DNA from: Escallonia rubra
Taxonomy: Eukaryota; Streptophyta; Magnoliopsida; Escalloniales; Escalloniaceae
Assembly: GCA_033065855.1 (NCBI GenBank)
Contig: JAVXUO010002880.1
Location: 1 to 64,000 of the forward strand
DNA length: 64,000 bases
Direction: 5' to 3'
Part shown: one piece after another, positions 12,801 through 23,574 of the stretch
Numbering within the stretch: position 1 is the first letter of the stretch
Layout: each line of letters begins with the position of its first letter
Notes under the pieces: generated by a model
The model's database searches: none
What the model saw: the letters and a program-made list of their open reading frames with translations, nothing else
What the model was told of the DNA's origin: nothing
Position numbers and translations under genes: made by a program

Positions 12801-15532
12801 AAACAAAATCAATCAATGCACAAACGATCTAGGGACCTCATCCTTAAGCCAGAAAGAAAAAGAAGAGACTGGAAAGAGGAAAGCGACGATTGATTAAAAA
12901 TCTCCACACCATCGACAGCGCGCTTGTTTCTTTCCAGCCAAATGAACTACAAAAAGACAAAGCGGTGCTAACCTCCACCTTTTTCTTGATCTCTTACCCT
13001 CAGCCCTATCCAGCTCAACAAAAGATTCTTAACCGATGTCAGCATCATCCAAGCAACACCAAACAGGGAAAACAATAAGCTCAAAAGACTCCTTGCTACA
13101 TCACAATGAAGAAGCAATGATCTACACACTCCGCATCTCTAAAAAAACTTATAAAGTAATGTGAATGAGATGGAACTGGATTTTGTAAGCCATACTGTGT
13201 ATAAGTAATTATCAGGGGGATATGTGGGATAGACTCCTGATGAAGCTCGTCACGCAATTCAGGATGAAAAGGGGCTTGCTAGCTGTGAAGCATGAATGAG
13301 GCACGAGTGTGGATACGACATGGGTGTGAATATGCACATACGATCATTTCGAAAAAAAAGGAGGATGCGGGTGCCTTGAGGATGCGCCAAATGGTATGTA
13401 ACATGTATTATACCACAAATTGCGTATTTAAGAGAAGTTTGACTAAGGTGGAACTTTGCTTCTAGGGTGTTGTATGATCGTACTAGTCCTCTCAAAATGA
13501 CGGGAAAATTTTATGGGATGGCATCAGGCCCCCATATTGTATGGTTCAGAATATTGGGCAACTAAGAAACACATACATATAAGATGAGTGTAGCCGAAAT
13601 GCAAAAGCTTAGGTGGAGGTCAGCAACACGAGGAGGGGTTAAAGGGCACCACCCTAAGGAAAAGATCAGGGTACATCGTTGGTTTGGTCATATCCAATGT
13701 AGGACTTTGGATGCCCCTGTAGGTAGTACTGATTTGTGCCAAGTTGGTGGAGTTAAGACGAGGTAGGGGTAGACGGAAAAGGACTTGGGAAGGAGTAGCG
13801 GGAAAAGATTTAACTGCCAGGAATTTATTAGAGAACACGTGCTTTGCTAGGAGGAATGGGAGAAAAAAATTTATGCAGCTGACCCCAACTAGTTTGGGAC
13901 AAAGGCTAGGATGAAGATGATCATAGTCCATGGAAAAACTCATTTAAGATAGAAAGAACGATTGCATAAGCGTATCAGATAATTGGTAAGACATACTATC
14001 AAATTGAGAGTGCATTTCATTCATTGCACCACAAAATAAAGCATATTAAAAATAAGTCAGCAATGCCAAATCTAAAAGTCTAAAACAGTAAACAGTTGCC
14101 TCGTATACCAGATAAGATTAGGTTAGTTACCATAATATCATCACCTTCATCTCCATTTCAATCATCATCATCATCATCGTCTGCAAAAGTCATAGCCTCT
14201 ATATTTGATAGCACTTATATTCGAAATGGACTACGTGGATACCCTTTCTTAAACACCCAACCTACAAACTGATACGGATACTATTGCCAAAATAGAATAT
14301 TGGTGCTTTATACATCAGGAGAAAGTTGACTAGGGATCACCTCTAAACATGTGCGGAAGCGGTGGCACAAAGGGAAAAACAAACTGCAATTTAGAACCAA
14401 CACTGAGGATTTGGTGGTGAATTGAACTTGTGATTTCTTTGATTGAGAAACCAGAAACAGCCAGAAGAGAATTTTGAGAAGGATGGGAAATTATAGAAGC
14501 TCATGCCACATCAAGTATGTTTGTTTTTTAAATTAGCCCAAAATGACTATGCTAAAGAGCTCAAGAATACCTACTCGGCTAGTCATCTAAAGGAGGCATT
14601 GCCCTGGTGGAGCCGTCATTCTGGGTTTTTACATTCTCCGTATGCTTCCCAAATCACTTGGATGCATGTTGTCGGTAATTCCCCAGAAGTTCATCGGGAG
14701 CCGGCCGTGTTTCACACTTTTTCTTTTAATATTACATCTTATTATATATTATGACCCTTGCACATTTTGTCTGCTGTGTTATGATACGGGAAAGCCTTCC
14801 TTCTCTGCAACCACAGCTTCTCCATTTACTTATTTTCTCCGATACAATGGTGTGGCTGTTAAGTTTGAACTACATCTGGCTACCAAAAGATTGCCCAGCT
14901 TGAAAAGAAGAAGACAAAAAGGAGCAGAAATAAAGACCAAAAACACCCAACCTGGCTAGTTGGGGATTCTACAAGTAAACTGAAATTTTTGAGCGGTCAT
15001 TACTAGTAGCTTCAACTAGAAACTTACAGAACAACGTTTTATCAGGGTGTCCCTGTCACCAAAATGATTACAAACAGCTAAAATATGCAAAAGATACACT
15101 AAAAGTGCCATAGGAAGTCCAAAAAATACAATTACCAGTTCGAATCGAATTACCAACATAAGCACATAATGACCCCAATTATACAAACTCGTATAACAAT
15201 GTCTCATCAGGGTGTCCTCGTTACGACATGATTTAAAACACATGAAAGCCTATACTAAGAGGGCCACACCGAGTCCACAAAATGCAAGGAGATTTTAACC
15301 GAACTCTCAGCATAAACCCATTAAACCCCAAATCCGCAAACCCACGTAACAATCTTCATCGGGGTGTTTAAACAATCGGTAGATATTCAACATGAACCCA
15401 TTCAAACTCTAATTTCATAATCGTCCCACACACGCACACGCATACCTTGCCATCAATGACGACCCAGCAATCTTCCTTGGTGTTGTGCTGGGCGGCTTCT
15501 TGCATTGTGTATAGCTTCGTTAATGTTGGCAT
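9850..15532 (-). CDS. Cytochrome b5, tail-anchored ER haemoprotein
   Basis: Exons: 15446-15532, 10189-10255, 9850-10103; phases agree and give 135 residues, the usual plant length. It begins [17 protein letters not shown]. The haem-binding core has His40 in HPGG and His64 in DAGHSKTAR, the two axial ligands. Residues about 112-131 ([18 protein letters not shown]) are a single membrane span, ending in the short basic tail LYLRRK, so the protein is a C-terminally anchored ER form. Cytochrome b5 passes electrons to fatty-acid desaturases, hydroxylases and some P450s. Intron 1 is 5190 bp (10256-15445), inflated by a LINE fragment and degenerate repeats; intron 2 is 84 bp. The assignment is firm; the specific isoform is not resolved. 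Confidence 0.95.
10960..11250. repeat. Degenerate tandem duplication in cytochrome b5 intron 1
   Basis: Two units of roughly 140 bp share the order CACC/CCACCAAGC, GATCA-TTGT, TGTTCC/TGTCC, GAxTCAAT and finally AAATAAGATGCAAAAAA. The ends AAATAAGATGCAAAAAA at about 11065 and 11236 match closely while the interiors have drifted, so this is an old duplication. Confidence 0.5.
11251..13494. other. Unassigned part of cytochrome b5 intron 1
   Basis: There is no recognised gene. Bases about 12180-12560 read like decayed retroelement leader or gag sequence (a TGGTGTCAGAGTC motif near 12181 resembles a methionine-tRNA primer site), but no domain could be confirmed. The open frame at 12552-12893 is Lys/Arg-rich and matches nothing known to me. 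Confidence 0.35.
13495..13930 (+). mobile_element. LINE 3'-terminal fragment (RTE-like) in cytochrome b5 intron 1
   Basis: The plus strand codes a recognisable LINE C-terminus: [12 protein letters not shown], then [18 protein letters not shown], then a Gly/Arg-rich stretch and a tail reading close to [11 protein letters not shown], followed by GATGAAGATGAT. This combination is the usual 3' end of plant RTE-type LINEs. Several frame changes are visible, so it is an inactive, 5'-truncated relic oriented opposite to the host gene. No endonuclease domain and no clear target-site duplication were found. Confidence 0.7.
13931..15015. other. Unassigned part of cytochrome b5 intron 1
   Basis: AT-rich sequence with a short ATC/CAT triplet run near 14160-14185. 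No coding or transposon signature was recognised. Confidence 0.4.
15020..15400. repeat. Three degenerate tandem units of about 150 bp near exon 1 of cytochrome b5
   Basis: Each unit carries a version of ATCAGGGTGTCC (15039-15055, 15205-15220, 15355-15370) followed about 25 bp later by ACA or AAACA and a run of shared words. They are strongly diverged and lie just inside intron 1. Confidence 0.45.
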
Positions 15533-15815
15533 ATTTCCACTACTCAGAGTTGTCTGTAATTCAATTCAACTCTAACTAGAGGCAAAATTTTCAAGCCCCG
15601 GATTGATTTGGGGTTGAAATCAAGCCCTAAATTATTAAATAGTGTTAAACCCTGGTTGGCGTGATGAAGAGGTTTACAATTTCCTTTCGCGGACCGGGCC
15701 TAGGCACTTAGATTTTGTAAAAGGCCCATTCAAATTTTCTCTTGTGATCAGGTTTTACACCATTAATAATTAACTTCTCCACTAACGGTTAGAAAATGGT
15801 TGAATTGGTAGTTGT

Positions 15816-16940
15816 TAGGGATAATATTACTTATGTCCTTGAGTTTACGGGTAAATTATAATCAAAGATACAGTTTTTATTAGTGGACACGCGTATCTCG
15901 AATGTAAAAAATTTATATTAGATTTGCCCAACTGGGGTTTCGTAGCTTTAACTAACGCTTTTAGTCGATGTGGTAATATCGAATTTTAAAAAATGTCAGT
16001 AAATATTCTGACACAAAAATACATATTTTATACCTATCCCTCTTTTCCAATTTTCTCTCTCCTATTTCTTTCTTTATTTTCCCCTTCTTTTCTTCTTTCT
16101 CCTCTCCTTAATCTCCCCCAAACAGACCCCACCGCAGTGTTGACCACTCCCACCACCACCGTTACCAAGGCACCTATAGACCCATCTTCACACACACCCA
16201 TGCACACACACAAATTGACCTCCATCGTAAACTAACCAATTGATGAGAAAAAAGTATGAACGGGGCTACTTTGAGTACGGTGGAGCAGTGGGGGTGGTTA
16301 TGGCAGATTGGGTTGTCGTGGTATGGTGGACTTGAACGGTGGGGTGCTATGTTATGGTCGACTGCCAGAACGAGGGTCAGTAGTGGTGGGTCGTGGTGGT
16401 TGGTGATGGCGGAATGGTGTCGGTGGATTCGGCTGACGTAATGGTGTCGATACGCTGATGCGCTGCACCCATGTTTCCCCCGCCATTGGTGGCATTGGCG
16501 TGTGTGCGCGTGCGTGTGTGTGCACATATTGGTGGTGGTGGTGTCATGGTGGTTGGTGATGGTTTTTGGGGGGCGGGAATTTTTGGGACTAATTGACTGG
16601 GCTATAAAGTACAACGGTGGTGGATTAGTTGTAGAGGTGTCGTGGTGGTTAGTGGTGCTGAGGTATTGCAGCAGTGGTGGTTGATGGTGCTGCAGCAGTG
16701 GTGGTTAAAGTTAAAGGTTGCAAGGAGAGATGGTGGTGCTGATGTGAGAATGACATAACGGAAGGTAAGAAAAGGGATGGGAAGGGAGGGGGAAAGCAAT
16801 CACGTCATTTCATACAAATTTTTTACGTCATTTCCATTCCGCCTGGTTGATGGACATAAATGATAGTAACACAAAATACTATCCTCGGCTGTAAGCCTGT
16901 AACTTATCCCTAAGTGCAAGTATGTAAGTGATATTATCCT
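15816..16940. mobile_element. Non-autonomous TIR transposon with GGT-rich interior, upstream of cytochrome b5
   Basis: The left end reads TAGGGATAATATTACTTA and the right end in reverse reads AGGATAATATCACTTACAT, with similarity continuing about 38 bp. Both sides are flanked by TAGTTGT (15809-15815 and 16941-16947), a 7-8 bp target duplication. The interior (16250-16760) is a biased GGTGGT-rich tract that opens long frames on both strands without protein character. It lies about 285 bp upstream of the cytochrome b5 start codon. A hAT or MULE derivative is possible. Confidence 0.6.
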
Positions 16941-17793
16941 TAGTTGTGATTATAGATACTAGTTACCGTGTCACACACAATGCACGTACAAAAATAAAGT
17001 CAATGATAGGAAATTTGTTAGAAAACAAAGCATGACATGAATGTGTTTATTGTCAACATTCTATAGAAAAAAGTTAAATCGTGCAAACCAAACATGTCCT
17101 TATTTATAGTTACTATTTTAAGTTTTTGTCTAATGTCATTTTCTCACAATTTTCTGTAATGCCAAGTGTCATATAAGTAGGTCTATATGTATACCAGAAG
17201 TGGTTTTACACGAGAAATGTTATTCCCCTTAATAAATAGTATGCACAATTTGATTTTTCAACAATTTTTTTTAAGTGAATGTGTCATCATTATAAGTAAG
17301 TAGTTATAAAACATCAAAAGGGGTGTTACACCAAAATGACTATTCTCTTTAATAAGTAGTATATAACTTACTCTTTACTCAATATTTCTCCATCTTATAA
17401 TTTAGAAAGTAATAGTTCTTCAATAACTGTTGCAGGTCATTTTATCTACCTCCACCACTAATGCTACTACTATTACTACTTGAAGAAAGGTTAAGATTGT
17501 GAATAAGGAATGAATTAAGATGGACCGAAGAGGTATTGTACGACACTTGCGAAGATTGAAAAGGGTGATCGACGCTAAAGCAGATTGGACTGTCATTCTG
17601 ATGTTTAGCTCCGAACGTGCATGAAAAAGAGCTCCAAAAATAATAACAATGTGGAATGTCTCTCAGCGAGATGCAAAGCCTGTGTTAATCCCCAATAGAA
17701 GACGTGTCACCCCCTTGAAATTGAGATTTTGAGTGCTGACTGCACCTGACCACCATTGACCCTTTAGTGACAAATTCCCTGCTTTTAGTAGGG
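16941..17793. other. Unassigned intergenic DNA
   Basis: AT-rich, with a loose direct repeat: 17205-17255 and 17315-17365 share TTACAC, AATGTTATTC/AATGACTATTC and CTTTAATAAGTAGTAT-like words. From about 17740 the sequence is paralogous to 48090 onward (see the segmental duplication finding). Confidence 0.4.
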
Positions 17794-17801
17794 GCTGGTT
17801 C

Positions 17802-19067
17802 TAGAGATGTCAATGGGCCGGGCTTGGGCCGGCCCAGCGGGCCTCGGGGAGAACCGGGCCTAGCCCGGGCCACACAAAGAGAAAACGGGCCGGGCCGGGC
17901 CGGGCCTGTGGCCTGGGATATTTGGGCCCAGTCCAGGCCCAGGCCCTAGGCCCAATTTTTAGGGCCGGGCTTGGGCCGGGCCCGAGCCAAAATTTTTTTT
18001 TTTAAAGTCTCCGGTTATTCAAAATAAAAACTTTAATTGCGATATTTTCTTGTTATTATGTACACAAATTCTAATTTAATAATGTGTATAAGCAAGTAAA
18101 GTAACAACAAATATTCTAATTTAAACCATTTCGTTAATTTCGTTAATTACACCTAGAAGAAACATTTTGCTCCAATTACGGCAGTAGAAGAAAATTTTGT
18201 TTATTGTTAGTGACATGTAGGTCCATAAATAATTTGTTGTTACTTAATTGGCATAAGTGTAGACGGATATAACAATAATCATACAGTTGAAGCCAATCTT
18301 TCCTTGTTGGATACAAATTGCATTCAACAAAGGAAATTTATTTTCTATTTGCGAGAGACCAATATGCAAACAAATTAGCGAAGGCTTGTGTTTTGATTCT
18401 TGTCGATCTTTGGATGCTTGACAAACCTCTAACCATCTTAGTGGAAGACCTAGATAAAGATGCGCATGGTGAACGGAGGCTAAGGCAGGTTTCTAGTTTT
18501 AATTAGTTTTTTTTTTCAGTACTAATTTGTACCTAAACCAAGGGAAAATTTGTTCCAGTCGGCAGGGTTAACAGGAAATAGGAACAATTTAAACCAAGTT
18601 TGAGAGAGAATACACGCTATATAAGGCTAAACTTGCTGGGATCTTTGAACTGCTTTTATTGGCAAATTAGACCATCAAGTCAAGTCATGTCGGGTATGCT
18701 TGGTTCATGGTTTAAATCATTGCGTCACGGCAATTGGGAGTGGAAATGGGAGGGAAAAGGGGAGGGCAAGTTTTTTTTTTTTAAAAAGGTGGGGCAATCC
18801 AAAATCGGGCTGATTTTGGGCCAAAATCGGGCCAGATCCGGGCCGAAAACGGGCCAAATCCGGGCCGAAAACGGGCCGGGCCTGTTTCGGGCCAAAACCG
18901 GGCCGGGCCTGGCCCGGGCCATTTTTTTGGAAATCCAGGCCTGGTCCAAGCCCAGGCCCAAGGCCCTATGCCTGCGGGCCTGCACTGTTCACCTGCGGGC
19001 CGGGCTGGGCTTTTTTCCGGCCGGGTCGGGCTGGGCCGCGGGCCGCCCGGCCCGTTTGACACCTCTA
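17802..19067. mobile_element. Non-autonomous hAT element with GGGCC-rich ends
   Basis: Termini are TAGAGATGTCAA and, in reverse, TAGAGGTGTCAA, with dense GGGCCGGGC motifs running inward on both sides. A perfect 8 bp target duplication GCTGGTTC flanks it (17794-17801 and 19068-19075), diagnostic of hAT. The interior is AT-rich and shows no transposase. The element is 1266 bp. Confidence 0.88.
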
Positions 19068-19388
19068 GCTGGTTCTCACTGGCCAAGAAAGTAGGTCTTG
19101 AATATGTGCTATCTTTAGCCAAAGATAATATTCTTTGCACTGGTGTAGCATTACCTCTTTTTTGAATTTGTTGCATTTTAACGAGCTTTTGAATCCAAGA
19201 AATCAATTTTGATAGTTTTTGGCCAACCACATATATCGTAAAATTGGTGTGCCGTTTAATTATAATCTAATTGGAGTTTGATATATATCTTTGGCAAATG
19301 CTAACATATGCCTAGGGGCACATATCAAGAAGTAATTAAAGGATCCAATTGCATGGTATTTACCGGCCAAGTTACCTTAGTTTCTTAA

Positions 19389-20225
19389 GGGATTGTTTGA
19401 TAAAACTGAAATTTAAGTGCTGAAAAAGTTAAGTACTGAATTTGTAAAACTGAAAACTTTAAGTGACTGAATTTTTACTAAAAAATAAGTTAACCTATTT
19501 GGTAAACAAAAAACAAATGTTTAAAATTTATTTATTTACAAATTTATCCATTTTATCAAAATTATGCATTTGTTTATGTACTTTTTTTTTTTTTGGGGGG
19601 GGGGGTGTGTTTTAAATTGTGTTGGTGGTGGTGGCAGTAACGATGGAGTGGTGGCGGCGGCGGCGACGACAACCGCAAAAAGGTGTCAATGGTGACGATA
19701 ATAGAGCGTGAAGATGTGGTGTTGGTAATTGTGATGATAGCGGTAGGCGGCGACATGACGGTCAGTGGTTGTAGTGTGGTGAATCTTTAGATGATTTTGG
19801 CGAAAATGGATATAGTGACAACAACGACATATGGTGGAGGTGGCGGTGTCCTTGTGGTGGTGTCGGTGGTGGTGGTGATAGTGGTTTGACCATGGTAATT
19901 GTGATGGTGGTAGCAAAATAAATAATGGTTGTGAAGGTGGTGGTGGTTGTATTGTGGTGAAAATGGTATTCTCAGTAAATTAATTGAGGCGATATCGTTG
20001 CGGTAATTATTTTTTTATGTAAAAATATGTTAAATAATTTTTAACCATCTCACTTAGAATTAAGTGATCAACATTAAGTAAATCCACCCTGACTTAAAAT
20101 TTTAATCTATTTTTGGTAGGAATTAAATTTTAAGTGATATAAGATTTAACGTTATCAAACACACTTAATTAAAAATTATTGAAAACTTTAAGTTTTAAGT
20201 GCTTAATTGCGTTTCAAACACACCC
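19389..20225 (+). mobile_element. MITE-like element with GGGnnTGTTTGA ends, copy 1
   Basis: The left end is GGGATTGTTTGATAAAACTG and the right end in reverse is GGGTGTGTTTGAAACGCAAT. Subterminal AAGT/CTTAAGT words abound, and the interior is a degenerate GTGGTGG-rich tract. A second copy lies in opposite orientation at 59869-60708, sharing interior words such as GATTTTTGG-CGAAAATGGA and CATGACGGTCAGTGG. No transposase is present. Confidence 0.6.
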
Positions 20226-20659
20226 AGTAAATCCTATATGAGTCATAAATGAGTATAAAACAATACTATGGCTAGTCCTCTCCAGCACCAAACATAAATT
20301 ATCATATAGTTTATGATATCATATCTTTTTTTATCTCATGTAAACATGTTTATCTCAGGTTAGAGTAGAAAAATAGATCAACTGTTTGTCTTGTCTAGAT
20401 AGTTCCTAAAACTATATTTAATCCTTGAATAAAGTGTTTTGTACATTTGGAGTGTTTCCATTCGACAATATCGCTCAATTGCAATTTCTATGGTGGTAAA
20501 CTACCTTTATTTATTGTATTGTCTACACTTGCTCTTGCTAGGAGTAGGACTCAATTAGGTAAGAGTAGCAATAAGTTAAAATAGCACTAAAAAGTCCTAA
20601 AGCATTAGGAAAAAGGAACCCTGAGGATGTTCCCAAGTCTTCATTGATTGTTTGAAGAA

Positions 20660-22190
20660 ATCAAATTAAACACTTAGGATGTTCCCAAGCATTGGGAAAA
20701 AAGAACCCTGTGTGTGACCCACCCGATGACAAAAAGTGCACCAGGGCCGTCCCGTAGGTGTGCGGTTTGGGTCCCCTACAGTGGCCGAAACAAGGCCGAA
20801 AGACCGTGCAGTAGGCGGCCCATTTTGGGCATGAAAACCAACCGCTGGGGTAATTTCACGGCTACCAGTGATGCCCCGGTGAGGCTCTTCCTGCATGACC
20901 ATGGTGTAGACTCTCTCTATGTTGGGAAACAGGTCCATGTTTATAATCTGAGTACGCAAAGTAGTGTACTTGTCATCGAGGCCCATGAGAAATTGGTAGG
21001 TCTGTAAGTCTTGATACTAATTCATTTTTTCATTACCTTTGGGACACCCACACGACTCCAAAGGCGATAAAGTCAACAATTCATCCCACATTCCAAGCAA
21101 TATTGTGTAATAGGTCATGATAGAGGCCCTTTCCTCTGTAGTCATAGACACATCAGACCATAATATATAGATCCTAGATCTATTGGGTACTGAGTATCGG
21201 GTTTTCAAGGAATCCCAGATTAATTTGGCCTCATTAAGTCATGACATAGTGGCACGGATAGGGGGTCCAGTGAGTTACAGATCCAAGAACATAACGTGGA
21301 GTTAACAATGTCCCAGGCTAGAAAATCTTCAGATTTAGGGTCCGGTTTTGTAATTCGTCCATCAATAAAAGCAAGATTATTATGTGATTTTAGCGTCAAA
21401 ATAGCTGATTGTTCCAGGCAACATAATTGTCCTCTTTCAAGGTATCCTTAGTAAGAGAATTACCTAAGTTTGCTTGACTGAACAAGTAGTATTATGAAGT
21501 TGGATCAATGTGCTTAGGCTTGGAGGTTTCTGCGTCCTTAGCCATGTCGATGAAGATGGGAACACACCGTTCTGATTGCGGGTCTGATTGAATGCGTCGC
21601 AGTGATTGCCGAGAGAGAAGAGGAGTTGTCCGATTGCTTGCACACCGGCAGAGAAGGATACGGGACCTGAGAGTCCGATGAAGTGAAGGCCGGTTACTAT
21701 GCGGCTGAGAAAAAAAAAATAGGCTAGAATTTGACGCAGTCGAGTGACAATGGTCCGGGAAAGATGAATGCCGGACGAGGAGAAAAAAAAGAGAGGGCGA
21801 AGCGGAACTATTATGCTCTTGATACCATATTAATTTTGCGATGAAAGGATTGAGAGAATAGTTTTATGTGTATTCTCATTGGGCAAAGCAAGGTATAAAT
21901 AATTACAACCTAGTAATCTAAATTCTATATTTTAGGAAACCATACAAAAGAATAGGGAAAAGATATACAAGGAATTAGTCAAACAATTATCTCCTAATTT
22001 TGTACAGCGGAATTTCGGCCAAGAGTAAATTTCGGCTGATAGGTTGGACGCCTACTTTCCAAATTTGAGCATTAAGACTCTCAGGTTTTAAGGCTTCAAC
22101 CCTCTTTCTCTTCAGCCATAGTCTATTCAAAGTTCCCTCGCTCATCGAGTTGTTTGACGAGGTCTTCATTTTTTTTCACCGATCAGTCTA
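20660..22190 (-). mobile_element. Ty1/Copia fossil: gag region, primer site and LTR part
   Basis: The minus strand carries Copia-type gag pieces, including a zinc-knuckle-like segment (CTFCHRVGHTQG), at about 20666-21210. A methionine-tRNA primer-binding site (TGGTATCAAGAGCATAA in minus orientation) lies near 21812-21828. Sequence to its right should be the adjoining LTR, extending to about 22190, though the outer end was not resolved. No polymerase region was recognised. It is a broken, old element with several breaks. Confidence 0.7.
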
Positions 22191-22337
22191 AGAGGATGGT
22201 AGCCTAGTTTGCACCATTCCCGTTTACTAAGGGCCATAGTGGTTTGTAATAAGATGTGTGCCGCGGACATTACTCATCATCTGGACAAACATCAATCAAT
22301 CTGCACAAGTTGCCTTGTTTTCAATGACCTTTCTTTT

Positions 22338-22690
22338 CACTACAAGAAAAAATACTTTTTAGCGACGGGTTTAGCAACATATTATCTTTCGTCGTTAAGT
22401 CACTTTTAGTGACAAATATATTCATCGGTAAAAATCCGTTACTTAAATCTTTATCGACGGAATATTCTGTTGGTAAAGATATTTAGCGACGGACTTCTAC
22501 CACATGTTGGGATTGGATAGAGCCTCGTTTTACCTCTTGTATAACGATAATTAATGGTTATTAAATATTTTTAGTGACTTTTTTACTAACAATTTAAGTG
22601 AAAATTCTTAACAGCAGTTTTTTTACTGTCACTAAATAAAAGTCACTAAAAGTACCTAATAATAATTAATTGTCGCTATATGCGGGTGGA
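22338..22690 (+). mobile_element. Terminal fragment of a CACTA (En/Spm) transposon
   Basis: It begins CACTACAAGAAAAAATACTT, the canonical plant CACTA terminal repeat, followed by subterminal repeats built on TTTAGCGACGG and TTAGTGAC. No matching CTTGTAGTG end was found downstream, so only one end survives. Confidence 0.75.
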
Positions 22691-22732
22691 TATCAGCCAT
22701 AATTTTTTTAATTTGTAAGCCAAGATAGAGAT

Positions 22733-23212
22733 TGTTGATATTACACTTATATAATTAATTTTCGTTATATGATTGTAATATGCCTTCAGTACTTTCTTCA
22801 AGGTGGAGTACCTGAAGAAGGTATTGAAGGCATATTACACTTTTCTTATAGAGTGGTTTGTTAATAAAAGCCAAGATAGAGATTGTTGATATATATCTTA
22901 TATTTATGTTCCACGTCGGTTCTTGAAAAAATATTGCAACTTGGTCCTAAGTATATAAGACATCTTGTCTCACATTGGTTGTCTAGAGAAGATCACTATT
23001 TATCTCTGAGTATATATGTAAGTTGTCTTGTATTGTGTTTCAGGTCAAGAGAGAAGATTCATTCTTTGAGTAGACAAACAATTGAGAGATACACGTGAGG
23101 GAGCGTTGTAAATCTGACTTGTGCAAAATAAATTTGAGTTCTCTCTCAAATTTTTGTGTTCTCTTGTTTACTTATCGTGTTCTATATATTTATTTAGAGC
23201 GATTTCGTAACA
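22733..23212. mobile_element. Possible solo LTR (Copia-like) with an internal hairpin
   Basis: It starts TGTTGATATTACAC and ends in a CGTAACA, the TG..CA form of an LTR. The 3' half has leader-like features: a GTATATAAGTTG-like core and CACGTGAGGGAGCGTTGTAA, followed by a CT-rich tail. A near-identical 25 bp start (GCCAAGATAGAGATTGTTGA) occurs twice, at about 22719 and 22869. No 5 bp target duplication could be matched, so the outer boundary is uncertain. Confidence 0.45.
22774..22839. repeat. Near-perfect hairpin, 30 bp stem
   Basis: The arm TGTAATATGCCTTCA.. (22774-22803) pairs with ..TGAAGGCATATTACA (ending 22839). The two non-Watson-Crick positions on the 5' arm would be G:U pairs in RNA, plus one bulge. 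The loop is about 5 nt. Confidence 0.75.
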
Positions 23213-23574
23213 GACCCATTCTTAGAACCGTTGAATTGGGTGGTGATAGATTCATGATGTAAACCCCAAGTAAGAACAAAAACGGAACAAAAAGACCGAA
23301 GGGCTTGGTTTGGCTGAGATGGGTAAATTACCCAATCCCCGCAAGAGACCACTTCTCACTAGCTTGCCCATTGCAGTAGTAGAAACAAAATAAAGTCTTC
23401 GGTACTATATATGCAAGCCTATAAAGATTTAGCATAAGAAAAAACACGCTTAATTTCTTCAAAAAAAGAGTAGATGCAACAGCAAGTCTCAAGCGCCTCA
23501 TTGCCACCGGCAAAAAGCTGGCATCAAGGCATCTATGCTTAGTTAGGATTCTAAGCTTCATACCACATACGTAG
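23213..23574. other. Unassigned spacer before block A1
   Basis: No gene or element was recognised; short frames look random. Confidence 0.4.

Noticed and set aside
12552-12893. Lys/Arg-rich 113-codon frame in the cytochrome b5 intron
   Set aside because: There is no recognisable domain and no splice context, and the base composition is like the neighbouring degraded repeats; a hidden gene cannot be supported.
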